Positions 7,172 to 15,759 of a stretch of DNA of 32,415 nucleotides are shown piece by piece. Origin of the DNA: JAAZDN01 sp964440875. Its GTDB lineage: Bacteria > Bacillota_I > Bacilli_A > Erysipelotrichales > Erysipelotrichaceae. How positions within the stretch are numbered: position 1 is the stretch's first letter; the number at the start of each line of letters is the position of its first letter. The stretch spans positions 1-32,415 of the forward strand of contig CAYTTS010000006.1 of NCBI GenBank assembly GCA_964440875.1. Direction: 5' to 3'. Made by a program: the position numbers and the translations under genes. The notes beneath the pieces were generated by a model. It ran no database searches. It had not been told where the DNA came from and saw only the letters and a list, made by a program, of their open reading frames with translations.

Positions 7172-8458
7172 CTACTTTTTAGGTAAGATAATTTCTTGAC
7201 CACCCATGAACGGTCTTAGTGCTTCAGGTATATTAACTGAACCATCTTCGTTAACGTTATTCTCAAAGAACGCTATTAACATTCTAGGTGGAGCAACTAC
7301 TGTATTATTTAATGTATGAGGATAATAATTACCATCTTCACCATTAACTCTAATTTTTAATCTTCTTGCTTGAGCTTCACCTAAGTTAGATGCACTACAA
7401 ACTTCAAAGTATTTCTTTTGTCTTGGTGAGTAAGCTTCTACGTCAACACTCTTAACTTTTAAGTCAGCTAAGTCACCACTACAGCATTCAATTACACGTA
7501 CTGGAATATCTAATTCTAAGAAAAGTTCTACTGAATATTTATATAACTTATCAAACCATTCTTTACTATCTTTAGGATCACATAGTACTACCATCTCTTG
7601 TTTCTCAAATTGGTGGACACGGTAAACTCCACGCTCTTCAATTCCATGTGCTCCAACTTCTTTTCTGAAGCATGGTGAGAAACTAGTTAGTGTTTGCGGT
7701 AGAGTTTCTTTATCCATAATAGTGTCCATGTAACGTCCAATTGTTGAGTGTTCACTTGTACCAATTAAGTAAAGATCTTCTCCTTCAATCTTATACATCA
7801 TATTATCCATCTCTTCAAAACTCATTACACCACTAACTACGTCTTGTCTTATCATATATGGTGGAATGCAGTATTCAAATCCTTTTGAAATCATAAATTC
7901 GCGAGCAAATGAGATAACTGCTGTATGGACACGTGCTACGTCCCCTAATAAGTAGTAGAAACCAGAACCACTTGTTTTTCTAGCACTCTCTAAATCTAAT
8001 CCACCTAAGTTTGTCATAATATCAGCATGATATGGAACTTCAAAACCTTTATCAACAATCTCACCATGGACTTCAATAACTACGTTTTCGCTATCATCTT
8101 TTCCTACAGGTACACTTTCATCCATGATATTAGGAATAGTAAACATAATTTCTTTAAATCTTTCTTGTTTACTTACTAAGTCAGCCTCTAACTCTATTAA
8201 TCTATCTCCGATGTTTTTTACTTCTTCTTTAACTTTCTCAGCTTCATCTTTTAAACCTTGTTTCATCAAGCCACCAATTTCTTTACTCTTTGTGTTTCTT
8301 TGAGATCTTAATTTGTCTCCTTCTGTTTGTGTTTCTCTTAACTCAATATCTAAAGCTAATACTTCATCTACTAATGGAAGTCTTTCGTCTTGAAACTTCT
8401 TACGAATGTTTTCTCTTACTGCTTCCGGGTTTTCTCTAATAAATCTAATATCTAACAT
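7172..8458 (-). CDS. serS: Serine--tRNA ligase
   Basis: Charges tRNA-Ser (and tRNA-Sec where present) with serine. The 428 residues begin with the long helical arm (about 1-110) that contacts the tRNA variable arm. A class II core follows: motif 2 SPCFRKEVGAHGIEERG (261-277), the HQFEKQEM strand, and motif 3 around 381-400. The core differs from the E. coli type: GTSEHS (233-238) in place of PTAEVP, and NTVVAPPRM (385-393) in place of GSGLAVGRT, with the motif 3 Arg kept (Arg392). I believe similar variants occur in some other Firmicutes, but I could not check. The ATG has GGAG 7 bases upstream and is controlled by the T-box leader upstream. Confidence 0.95.
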   Translation of the reverse strand: MLDIRFIRENPEAVRENIRKKFQDERLPLVDEVLALDIELRETQTEGDKLRSQRNTKSKEIGGLMKQGLKDEAEKVKEEVKNIGDRLIELEADLVSKQERFKEIMFTIPNIMDESVPVGKDDSENVVIEVHGEIVDKGFEVPYHADIMTNLGGLDLESARKTSGSGFYYLLGDVARVHTAVISFAREFMISKGFEYCIPPYMIRQDVVSGVMSFEEMDNMMYKIEGEDLYLIGTSEHSTIGRYMDTIMDKETLPQTLTSFSPCFRKEVGAHGIEERGVYRVHQFEKQEMVVLCDPKDSKEWFDKLYKYSVELFLELDIPVRVIECCSGDLADLKVKSVDVEAYSPRQKKYFEVCSASNLGEAQARRLKIRVNGEDGNYYPHTLNNTVVAPPRMLIAFFENNVNEDGSVNIPEALRPFMGGQEIILPKK

Positions 8459-8479
8459 ATTACCTCTCCTTTTTAAAAT

Positions 8480-8507
8480 AAAAAAAGATATCGTCAGGGA
8501 CGATATC
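8480..8507 (-). terminator. T-box terminator hairpin before serS
   Basis: GATATCGTC (8499-8507 read on the minus strand) pairs with GACGATATC (8487-8495) around a 3-base loop: a 9-bp stem followed by seven U (8480-8486). It is the off state of the serS riboswitch. The CCCU in and beside the loop can pair instead with the AGGG of the T-box sequence to form the antiterminator. Confidence 0.9.
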
Positions 8508-8527
8508 TCGTGTTGCCACCCTTTTTT

Positions 8528-8547
8528 GTTGTTTCACGTGAAACAAC
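8528..8547. other. parS: parS-type centromere site 2, inside the serS leader
   Basis: A perfect 20-bp palindrome containing TGTTTCACGTGAAACA (8530-8545), the textbook parS sequence bound by ParB/Spo0J. It is transcribed as part of the serS T-box leader, where it would form a strong hairpin just before the AAAAAAGGGUGGC T-box element. It lies about 8.7 kb from the dnaA-rpmH origin segment, on the left arm. Confidence 0.9.
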
Positions 8548-8684
8548 CTCAAAGTTTTAACGGTACTACCGGGCATTGCCTTGCAAGAAAGTAGAATTCT
8601 ATTGGACAATGAGTAATTTTCACCAAACATTACCTCTCTAAACATTGTTTACAATATACTTGTCTTTCTTATTGCTATAAAGGA

Positions 8685-8713
8685 ATTATACTACAATTTC
8701 TATTCCTTATCAA
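8685..8713 (-). promoter_or_regulatory. Promoter of the serS T-box transcript
   Basis: TTGATA (8708-8713) and TATAAT (8685-8690) on the minus strand, spaced by 17 bases. The -35 lies inside the last codons of gyrA. The predicted start is near 8678, which leaves room for the full Stem I of the T-box. Confidence 0.8.
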
Positions 8714-11195
8714 TTTCAATATTTTCAACACTTTCTTCTGTGTTTTCATCTTCACCATTTATATCAGTTTCAATTACTGCTACTGCCGATACTTTACTTC
8801 CTTCATTTAAGTTAATTAGTTTAACACCTTGAGTATTTCTACTATAAGTTCCAACATCCTTAAGTGATATACGAATGATAATACCATCATCTGAGATAAT
8901 CATTAGATCTTCGTCACCTTTAACTGCTCTTAGTGAGATTAGTTCACCATTACGTTCATTTAATTGGATTGATCTTACACCTTTACCTGCACGTTTTGTT
9001 AAACGGTAAGTATCTAATGGTGTTTTCTTACCAAATCCGTTTTCAGTTATAGATAGTATGTACTCTCCTGCTTTATTAGTAGCCATTCCGATTACATCTG
9101 ATCCATCACCATTAAAGCCGATTACACCGAAGGCATTTCTCCCCATTGCTCTTGCGTCCGTTTCTTTAAATCTAACGGCGTTACCATTAGCTCCACCAAT
9201 AATAATTTCATCATCGCCAGTTGTTTCTCTAACTGCGACTAACTCATCATCATCTTTAAGGGCAATAGCAATCTTACCTGTTTGTCTAATTGATTCAAAT
9301 TCTTCAACGTGAACACGTTTTACTAATCCTTGTTTTGTTGCGAATACTATATACTTAGTATTTTCATCATTTGATGCGAAGATTGTATTAACTACTTCAC
9401 CTTCTTCAATATTTATTAGGTTAACAATTGGTATACCTTTTGCAGTACGACTTGATGCTGGTACATGGTATCCTTTAATTCTATAAACTTTTCCTTTGTT
9501 AGTGAAGATCATTAAGTCGTCATGAGTAGACATCTTGATGATTGAATCAATTGCATCATCATCATTCATGGACATACCTTTAATACCACGTCCACCTCTT
9601 GATTGTGTACGATATGTATCTTCATTAACTCGCTTAATGTAGCCATTTGTAGTTAATGTTACAAATATATCTTCTACTGGTATTAAATCTTCATCTTCTA
9701 GTCCAATTTCAGCGTTTGATATTTCACTTCGTCTATCATCACCGAATTTGTCTTTTATTTCTGTTAAGTCATCTTTAATTATTTGTTCAATACGTTCTGG
9801 TTTAGCTAAGATATCTTTTAAATCAGCAATTAATTCAAGTAATCCTTCATACTCAGTCTCAATACGATCTCTTTGTAAGCCGGTTAATCTTCTTAATTGC
9901 ATTTCTAAGATTGCTTTTGTTTGTCTTTCACTTAAACCGAATTCTTCACTCATAGTTGCTGATGCACTTGCATCGTCACTTGAATTTCTAATAATACTAA
10001 TAATTCTATCAATATTGTCTAGAGCTATTTTTAAACCTTCTAATATATGAGCACGATCTTCTGCTTTATTAAGGTCAAATTGAGTCATTCTTGTTACTAC
10101 TTCAATTTGGTGATTAATATAGTGTTCTAATATTTGTTTTACATTTAACACTTGTGGTTCATTATTAACTAATGCCAACATATTTACACCAAATGATGAT
10201 TGTAATGGAGTCATTCTATATAATTGATTTAAAATAACATCTTCTTGAACGTCTCTTCTTAACTCAATAACAACTCTTATACCATTTCTATTTGATTCAT
10301 CTCGTAAATCAGTAATACCTTCTATTTGCTTATCTCTTACTAATTGAGCAATTCTTTCAATTAAACGTGATTTGTTTACTTGATATGGTATTTCTTTAAC
10401 GATTAAACGTACTCTACCGCTACTTAATGTCTCAGTTTCTATTTTCGCACGCATTATTACCGAACCACGGCCTGTTTCAAAGGCTTTTTTGATACCTGAT
10501 CTTCCTAGTATGTATCCGCCTGTTGGAAAGTCTGGTCCAAATATATATTCTTCCATTAACTCTCTAATCGTAATTTCTGGGTTTTCCATAATTGCGATTG
10601 TCGCATTAATAGTTTCTTTTAAGTTGTGTGGTGGAATATTTGTTGCCATTCCTACCGCAATACCTGTTGTACCATTAACTAATAAGTTTGGTATTCTTGA
10701 TGGTAATACTGATGGTTCTCTTTCTTCACCGTCGTAGTTGTCGACAAAGTCTACAGTGTTCTTATTTAAGTCTCTTAACATCTCCATTGATATTTTAGAC
10801 ATACGAGCTTCTGTATAACGCATTGCCGCTGCTCCATCACCGTCGATTGATCCAAAGTTACCATGTCCATCAACTAACTCATATCTATATGAGAAGTCTT
10901 GAGACATTCTAACCATTGATTCATAAATTGCTGAGTCACCGTGAGGGTGATATTTACCCATAACGTCCCCAACAATTCTGGCTGATTTTTTATATGGTCT
11001 GTCACTATACATTCCAAGATCATTCATTGTATATAAAATTCTTCTATGTACTGGTTTTAAACCATCTCTAACATCAGGTAGTGCACGTGATACGATAACC
11101 GACATTGAGTAATCTAAGAAAGATGTTTTCATTTCTTTAGATATATCACGTTCTTTAATTACTCCGTGGTTATTTTTTCTATTATCTTCTGCCAT
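8700..11195 (-). CDS. gyrA: DNA gyrase subunit A
   Basis: DNA-cleaving subunit of gyrase, which adds negative supercoils using ATP hydrolysed by GyrB. The 831 residues carry the catalytic Tyr127 in AAAMRYTEARM. The quinolone-determining region reads HPHGDSAIYE with Ser88 and Glu92, the residues of drug-sensitive enzymes. The C-terminal beta-pinwheel contains the GyrA box QSRGGRGIKG, which separates gyrase from topoisomerase IV ParC. The tail is acidic. The ATG follows AGGAGG and is 10 bases after the gyrB stop, so the genes are in one transcript. No terminator is seen after gyrA; the serS promoter starts within its 3' end. Confidence 0.98.
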   Translation of the reverse strand: MAEDNRKNNHGVIKERDISKEMKTSFLDYSMSVIVSRALPDVRDGLKPVHRRILYTMNDLGMYSDRPYKKSARIVGDVMGKYHPHGDSAIYESMVRMSQDFSYRYELVDGHGNFGSIDGDGAAAMRYTEARMSKISMEMLRDLNKNTVDFVDNYDGEEREPSVLPSRIPNLLVNGTTGIAVGMATNIPPHNLKETINATIAIMENPEITIRELMEEYIFGPDFPTGGYILGRSGIKKAFETGRGSVIMRAKIETETLSSGRVRLIVKEIPYQVNKSRLIERIAQLVRDKQIEGITDLRDESNRNGIRVVIELRRDVQEDVILNQLYRMTPLQSSFGVNMLALVNNEPQVLNVKQILEHYINHQIEVVTRMTQFDLNKAEDRAHILEGLKIALDNIDRIISIIRNSSDDASASATMSEEFGLSERQTKAILEMQLRRLTGLQRDRIETEYEGLLELIADLKDILAKPERIEQIIKDDLTEIKDKFGDDRRSEISNAEIGLEDEDLIPVEDIFVTLTTNGYIKRVNEDTYRTQSRGGRGIKGMSMNDDDAIDSIIKMSTHDDLMIFTNKGKVYRIKGYHVPASSRTAKGIPIVNLINIEEGEVVNTIFASNDENTKYIVFATKQGLVKRVHVEEFESIRQTGKIAIALKDDDELVAVRETTGDDEIIIGGANGNAVRFKETDARAMGRNAFGVIGFNGDGSDVIGMATNKAGEYILSITENGFGKKTPLDTYRLTKRAGKGVRSIQLNERNGELISLRAVKGDEDLMIISDDGIIIRISLKDVGTYSRNTQGVKLINLNEGSKVSAVAVIETDINGEDENTEESVENIEIDKE

Positions 11196-11205
11196 CTTTA
11201 TCCTC

Positions 11206-13128
11206 CTAGATATCTAAGTTCTCTACAAATTTCGAGTTTTCAATTATAAAGTTTCTTCTTGGTTCAACATCATCACCCATTAACATATCAAATACTTGAT
11301 CTGCAACAATTGCATCTTCAACTGTTACTTGGATTAGTACGCGATCATCAGGTGACATAGTTGTTTCCCATAATTGTTCAGGATTCATCTCTCCAAGACC
11401 TTTATATCTTTGAAGATTTACTCTTTCTCCCATTTCTGCTCTTACTTCTTCCATCTCTTCGTCAGAATATGCATATACTTCTTTTCTTCCTTGAGAAATT
11501 TTATATAGTGGTGGCTGAGCTATGTAAACATAACCGCCATCTACTAATGGTTTTAAAAATCTAAAGAAGAAAGTTAAGATTAAAGTTCTAATGTGGGCAC
11601 CATCGACATCGGCATCCGTCATAATTACAATTTTATGATATCTTAATTTTTCTAAGTCCATTTCATCTCCAACACCAGTACCAAAGGCTGCTATCATTGC
11701 CTTAATCTCGGCGTTATCGAATATTCTATTTAGATTGGCTTTTTCAACGTTTAAAATCTTACCTCTTAATGGTAATATTGCTTGGAATTTTGAGTCTCGG
11801 CCTTGTTTAGCACTTCCGCCTGCCGAATCCCCTTCCACTATAAATATTTCAGACTGACTTGCATCTTTGCTTGAACAGTCTGCAAGTTTTCCTGGTAATG
11901 CTGATACTTCAAGAGCACCTTTTCGTCTAGTAATCTCACGTGCCTTACTTGCAGCAAGTCTTGCTTTACTTGCAATTAAAGCTTTATCAATTATTATCTT
12001 AGCTTGATCAGGATGTTCTAGTAAGAATCTACTTAATTGATCAGAGAATACTCTTGATACAATACCTCTTACTTCAGAGTTACCTAGTTTAGTTTTAGTT
12101 TGTCCTTCATATTGAGGGTTTGGGTGTTTAATAGATACTATTGCTGTTAATCCTTCTCTAATATCTTCACCTATTAAGTTCTCTTCATCTTTTTTAATTA
12201 AATTATTATCTTTCGCGTAAGTATTAATTACACGGTTTAAAGCCATTCTGAACCCTTCTTCATGGGTTCCACCTTCACCTGTATTAATATTATTTGCAAA
12301 TGAGTATAGCGTTGTTTGGAATGTATCGTTATATTGAAGTGCAACTTCAACCATAACGTTTTCATCTTCACCTTCAGCATAAATTACTGTTTCGTGAATT
12401 GGTAATTTACTCTTATTTAAATAAGCAACATAATCACTAATTCCACCTTCATTATAGAAGACTGTTGCTTCACTATCATTACGCTTATCATCGAAAATTA
12501 TTCTAATTCCTTTATTTAAAAATGCCATTTGTTTTAAACGGTTATAGATAATGTCATAGTTAAATGTGATACCTTCTTTAAAGATTTCAATATCAGCTTT
12601 AAATCTTACTTCTGTACCTTTTTTATCAGGATCACATTTTTCAATGACTTCAAGTGGTTTAACAATTTGTCCACCTGATTCAAATCTTACAAAGTATACA
12701 TTTGAATCTCTATACACTCTAACTTCTAAGTATTCTGATAGAGCATTAACTACAGATGCACCTACACCGTGTAATCCTCCTGAAACTTTATATGCTCCAC
12801 CACCGAATTTACCACCAGCATGTAATACTGTAAAAATCGTTTCTACAGCTGATATTTTTGTTTTTTCGTGAACATCGATTGGCATACCACGACCATTATC
12901 GCTTACTGTTAATGATTCATCTTCATTAATTGTTACCGTAATTTCACTAGCATAACCTGCTAGTGCCTCATCGACACCATTATCAATAATTTCCCATGCT
13001 AAATGATGAAGGCCTGTTTCTGATGTACTTCCAATATACATCCCTGGACGTGTTCTAACTGCCTCTAAACCTTCTAGAACCTGTATGTCATCAGCTTCAT
13101 AAATTTGATTTCCTTTAATATCGGACAT
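11206..13128 (-). CDS. gyrB: DNA gyrase subunit B
   Basis: ATPase subunit of gyrase. The 640 residues contain the GHKL ATPase site (EIIDNGVDEALAG with Glu46 and Asn50, and GRGMPID), the Toprim domain with EGDSAGGSAKQGRD and DADVDGAHI, and the C-terminal QRYKGLGEMN segment. Gyrase rather than ParE is supported by its place between recF and gyrA. The start taken is the ATG at 13128, because a GAGGAGG site precedes it and family members start near MSDI; an in-frame ATG at 13143 lies on that ribosome site. The recF stop TAG is one base upstream of the start codon, so translation is coupled to recF. Confidence 0.98.
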   Translation of the reverse strand: MSDIKGNQIYEADDIQVLEGLEAVRTRPGMYIGSTSETGLHHLAWEIIDNGVDEALAGYASEITVTINEDESLTVSDNGRGMPIDVHEKTKISAVETIFTVLHAGGKFGGGAYKVSGGLHGVGASVVNALSEYLEVRVYRDSNVYFVRFESGGQIVKPLEVIEKCDPDKKGTEVRFKADIEIFKEGITFNYDIIYNRLKQMAFLNKGIRIIFDDKRNDSEATVFYNEGGISDYVAYLNKSKLPIHETVIYAEGEDENVMVEVALQYNDTFQTTLYSFANNINTGEGGTHEEGFRMALNRVINTYAKDNNLIKKDEENLIGEDIREGLTAIVSIKHPNPQYEGQTKTKLGNSEVRGIVSRVFSDQLSRFLLEHPDQAKIIIDKALIASKARLAASKAREITRRKGALEVSALPGKLADCSSKDASQSEIFIVEGDSAGGSAKQGRDSKFQAILPLRGKILNVEKANLNRIFDNAEIKAMIAAFGTGVGDEMDLEKLRYHKIVIMTDADVDGAHIRTLILTFFFRFLKPLVDGGYVYIAQPPLYKISQGRKEVYAYSDEEMEEVRAEMGERVNLQRYKGLGEMNPEQLWETTMSPDDRVLIQVTVEDAIVADQVFDMLMGDDVEPRRNFIIENSKFVENLDI

Positions 13129-13129
13129 T

Positions 13130-14200
13130 CTATTCCTCCTCATTTTTGATTTGACTGTTTTTTATTAAAAATTTCTTTATATATGATTTATTAAATATTT
13201 CATCATCTTCTGTCGTTGTTATAATCGTTTGAACGTTATTTGGTATTGCCATAATTAAGTTAACTTGATTATTTTGATCTAACTCTGATAAGACATCATC
13301 TAAGAGTAAGATTGGCGTTTCATTAGTCGTTTTATAGATGTAATGTACCAAAGTAAATTTAATTGCTAAAAGGACGATTCTAATTTGTCCTTGTGATAAG
13401 AATTTATCAACTTCAATATCATTACTGTAAATAATGTAATCATCACGGTGGATTCCTTCATTAGTTATCTTAGTAAAGATATCTCTTTTTAAACTACTTT
13501 TATATCTAGCCAATAAGTCATCACTACTTAATCCTTTTAAATTTGATTTATATTCTAAGTGAATATTCAAATCTTTATTAATTATTATTTGTAAATATTT
13601 ATTGATGTATTTATTTATAAAATCGATTAAATTATCGCGTTCTTTAATAATTATTATTTGATTCTCAATAATATTATTAGTAAGAATTGAAAGTAATATT
13701 TCATCTAATTTATCACTTTTTAATACTTTGTTTCTATCTCTTAAATTTTTAGTAAATGTTTGAAAGTTATTTACATACTCTTTTGATACTTTACCAATCT
13801 CTACATCAAAAAAATTGCGTCTTACACTTGGTGAATCAGAGAACAATCTTGTCTCTGTTGGATAGAATAAGACGGTATTAATGTTTCCTAGTATTTCACT
13901 AGTTTTACTAATAGCTTTATTATTGATACTAAAGTACTTGCCTTTATTATGAATAATCGCTGTAACTTTTTCTTGATTAGTCTTCTCTACTATTATTCGA
14001 CTATATTCTTCATTAATCTTAATTAAATCAGTGTCATCTTTACTACGATGAGATCTAATATTAGACACAAAATAAATAGCCTCTAAAAGATTAGTCTTAC
14101 CCGCTCCATTTTCACCAATGAAAACATTGATGTTTTTATGTAGTTTTAAATCAACATTATCATAGCTTCTAAAATTAGTAAGCCAAATATGATTAATCAT
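13130..14200 (-). CDS. recF: DNA replication and repair protein RecF
   Basis: SMC-like ATPase that works with RecO and RecR to load RecA at gaps and helps restart forks. The 356 residues begin with INHIWLTNFRSYDN and the Walker A motif GENGAGKT (29-36). The ABC signature is FLSQGQIR and Walker B is ILLLDDVLSELD. The protein is Ile/Asn/Lys rich, as AT-rich genomes tend to be. The ATG overlaps the yaaA stop by 8 bases (ATGATTAA), and the recF end abuts gyrB, so yaaA-recF-gyrB-gyrA reads as one operon. Confidence 0.96.
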   Translation of the reverse strand: MINHIWLTNFRSYDNVDLKLHKNINVFIGENGAGKTNLLEAIYFVSNIRSHRSKDDTDLIKINEEYSRIIVEKTNQEKVTAIIHNKGKYFSINNKAISKTSEILGNINTVLFYPTETRLFSDSPSVRRNFFDVEIGKVSKEYVNNFQTFTKNLRDRNKVLKSDKLDEILLSILTNNIIENQIIIIKERDNLIDFINKYINKYLQIIINKDLNIHLEYKSNLKGLSSDDLLARYKSSLKRDIFTKITNEGIHRDDYIIYSNDIEVDKFLSQGQIRIVLLAIKFTLVHYIYKTTNETPILLLDDVLSELDQNNQVNLIMAIPNNVQTIITTTEDDEIFNKSYIKKFLIKNSQIKNEEE

Positions 14201-14396
14201 GTTCGATAATTATCTCTTGATCGTCAATCTTAACTACATCGTTTGGATATAACTTTCTTCCTCTTCTATTTTCTTGTTCACCATTTACCAATATTTCAGT
14301 ATTTTGAAGGTAGTATTTGATGTCGCCTCCAGAATGAGCGATACCTGCAAACTTCAATAATTGTCCTAATGTTATATATTCTGTGTTTATCTTCAT
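14193..14396 (-). CDS. yaaA: S4-domain RNA-binding protein YaaA
   Basis: A 67-residue protein made of a single S4 domain (YITLGQLLKFAGIAHSGGD, then EILVNGEQENRRGRKLYPND). The family (YaaA/YbcJ/RlbA) lies between dnaN and recF in most Firmicutes; its exact RNA target is not established, though B. subtilis YaaA has been linked to ribosome assembly. The start is the ATG at 14396 with GGAG 7 bases upstream; a TTG one codon earlier is too close to that site. It is the first gene of the operon with recF, gyrB and gyrA and has its own promoter. Confidence 0.92.
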   Translation of the reverse strand: MKINTEYITLGQLLKFAGIAHSGGDIKYYLQNTEILVNGEQENRRGRKLYPNDVVKIDDQEIIIEHD

Positions 14397-14426
14397 CAAA
14401 CCACTCCAATCATCCTATACTTACAA

Positions 14427-14455
14427 ATTATAGCATAAATCGTTGTTTATTTCCA
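14427..14455 (-). promoter_or_regulatory. Extended -10 promoter of yaaA-recF-gyrB-gyrA
   Basis: TGCTATAAT (14427-14435, minus) is a perfect extended -10. A weak -35, TGGAAA (14450-14455), lies 17 bases upstream. It is downstream of the dnaN terminator and 30 bases from the yaaA ATG, so it restarts transcription for the gyrase operon. Confidence 0.78.
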
Positions 14456-14469
14456 TTTTAAAGAAGATT

Positions 14470-14497
14470 AAAAAAACTAATACTGATGTATTAGTTT
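14470..14497 (-). terminator. Intrinsic terminator after dnaN
   Basis: A perfect 10-bp stem, AAACTAATAC with GTATTAGTTT (14474-14497) around a 4-base loop, continuing into a run of T on the minus strand (14470-14476). The stem begins within the dnaN stop codon. It separates dnaA-dnaN from yaaA-recF-gyrBA. Confidence 0.85.
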
Positions 14498-15617
14498 AGT
14501 AGTTTGTTCTTACTGGTAAAATTAAATGCGTTGTTGTTAAATCTGTTATTTCTCTAACAACAAATGGTTTCATATCTCCCTCAAATGAGATTTTAATATT
14601 TGAACCTTCAATTGCTCTTATGGCTTCTGATAGGAATTTACCACTAAATGAGATTCTAATTGGATCTCCTTCAAAAGTATACTTAGCGATTTCTTCAACT
14701 GATGACCCTACTTCTTGAGATCTACTTGATACGATGAAGTTATCTTTAGATATATCAAAGTTTACGATTGATACACCATCAATACTCTTAATAAATGAAG
14801 CTCTATCAATAGCATTTAATAAATCTCTACTATCTAAAGTAATAATTGTCTGATAAGTTTCAGGGATAAAACGATTCGTATCTGGGAAGATACCATCAAT
14901 TAATCTATTTTGAATAATCATATCTTCAAAGTAGAATTGAACTTTTTTATCTGATACAGCAATTTCTACATCAGTATTCTTATCAATGATTCTGGCAATC
15001 TTAACTAATGATGATGCTGGTATTATAAAGTTAATCTTATCTTCGCAATCAATATTGATAGTTTTTCTTGCTAAACGATTTGAGTCAGTTGCTGCAAAAG
15101 TTAGATCATTATTTTCACATGTAATATTTACACCTGTTAATATTGGTCTATTTTCTCTATCTGTAGTTGCAAAGCTAGTTTGTAAAATCATCTTTTGTAA
15201 ATCAGATGATGTAATAGTAAAACTATGTTGTGGTTTACTAAAGTCAATTAAAGGATAGTCACTTGCGTTAACTCCATTAATTTTGAATTCAGTATTTCCA
15301 CCACTTATTTTTGTTAATGATCCATCTACTGTTTCTACTTCAATAGTTGTTGAATCTATTTTTCTAACTATGTCTAAGATATATCTAGCTTCTATTACGA
15401 TTGATCCATCTTCATAGATTACTAGATTATTATCTTCATTAGTTTCAAGTACATCATAAATAGACATATCTGAATCACTTGCAGTTAATTGAATTTGATT
15501 ATTTAAGATAACAATCTTTATTCCTGATAATGCTGGAATTGGTGAACTAGCTGAAATAGCACGAGCTACTTTATCTAATGCTTGATAAAACGTTTTTTTA
15601 GATATTTTAAAATGCAT
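14496..15617 (-). CDS. dnaN: DNA polymerase III sliding clamp (beta subunit)
   Basis: Ring-shaped dimer that encircles DNA and holds the replicase and many partners. The 373 residues span the three repeated clamp domains: MHFKISKKTFYQALDKVARAIS at the start, PLIDFSKPQHSFTITSSDLQKMILQTSFATTD between the first and second domains, and the C-terminal PFVVREITDLTTTHLILPVRTNY end typical of DnaN. The ATG is preceded by AAAGGAGG at a 7-base distance. It follows dnaA by 142 bases, which contain the downstream half of the origin, and ends in a strong terminator. Confidence 0.98.
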   Translation of the reverse strand: MHFKISKKTFYQALDKVARAISASSPIPALSGIKIVILNNQIQLTASDSDMSIYDVLETNEDNNLVIYEDGSIVIEARYILDIVRKIDSTTIEVETVDGSLTKISGGNTEFKINGVNASDYPLIDFSKPQHSFTITSSDLQKMILQTSFATTDRENRPILTGVNITCENNDLTFAATDSNRLARKTINIDCEDKINFIIPASSLVKIARIIDKNTDVEIAVSDKKVQFYFEDMIIQNRLIDGIFPDTNRFIPETYQTIITLDSRDLLNAIDRASFIKSIDGVSIVNFDISKDNFIVSSRSQEVGSSVEEIAKYTFEGDPIRISFSGKFLSEAIRAIEGSNIKISFEGDMKPFVVREITDLTTTHLILPVRTNY

Positions 15618-15643
15618 GGCATTTCCTCCTTTTATCTAGTTAA

Positions 15644-15685
15644 TTAAGTGATAATAACAATAAGGGCTGTGGATAACGTTGATAA
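15644..15685 (-). other. oriC: Downstream half of oriC: box pair with unwinding element
   Basis: Read on the minus strand: TTATCAACG (15677-15685), TTATCCACA (15668-15676, perfect DnaA box), GCCC (15664-15667), then TTATTGTTATTATCACTT (15646-15663). The order of two abutting boxes, a G/C-rich block and a run of triplets with A in the middle when read 3' to 5' on the opposite strand matches the B. subtilis basal unwinding system with DnaA-trios. DnaA filaments starting on the boxes would melt the DNA toward dnaN. The rest of the dnaA-dnaN gap (15686-15759) is plain AT-rich DNA. Function inferred from layout. Confidence 0.75.
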
Positions 15686-15759
15686 GTCTCAAATACCCTT
15701 TATATACTATACATTTTAACATTTTTACCTGTTAATATACAGTGAATATGTGGGGATAA

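Larger units (their letters stand above)
8480..8678 (-). promoter_or_regulatory. T-box riboswitch controlling serS, serine-specific
   Basis: The leader senses uncharged tRNA-Ser and allows serS transcription when charging is low. In Stem I, GAAAG (8664-8668) pairs with CUUUC (8587-8591) and UAUUG (8652-8656) with CAAUA (8600-8604). They enclose an internal loop with AGUA on the 5' side and GAAUUCUA on the 3' side, where UCU (8593-8595) followed by A is a serine specifier. AGAGAG (8634-8639) and UUUGGUG (8621-8627) match the AG bulge and distal loop. The T-box AGGGUGGCAACACG (about 8509-8522) has the bulge UGGC, which pairs with a G73-CCA end as expected for tRNA-Ser. A parS palindrome lies between Stem I and the T-box. 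Confidence 0.92.

Noticed and set aside
8460..8645. Open reading frame of 61 codons before serS
   Set aside because: It is the T-box leader; paired helices, specifier, T-box and terminator explain the sequence, and no homology is visible.
11086..11101. CACGTG-containing parS-like sequence inside gyrA
   Set aside because: Four mismatches to the parS core apart from the N position, and not a palindrome; coding constraint explains it.
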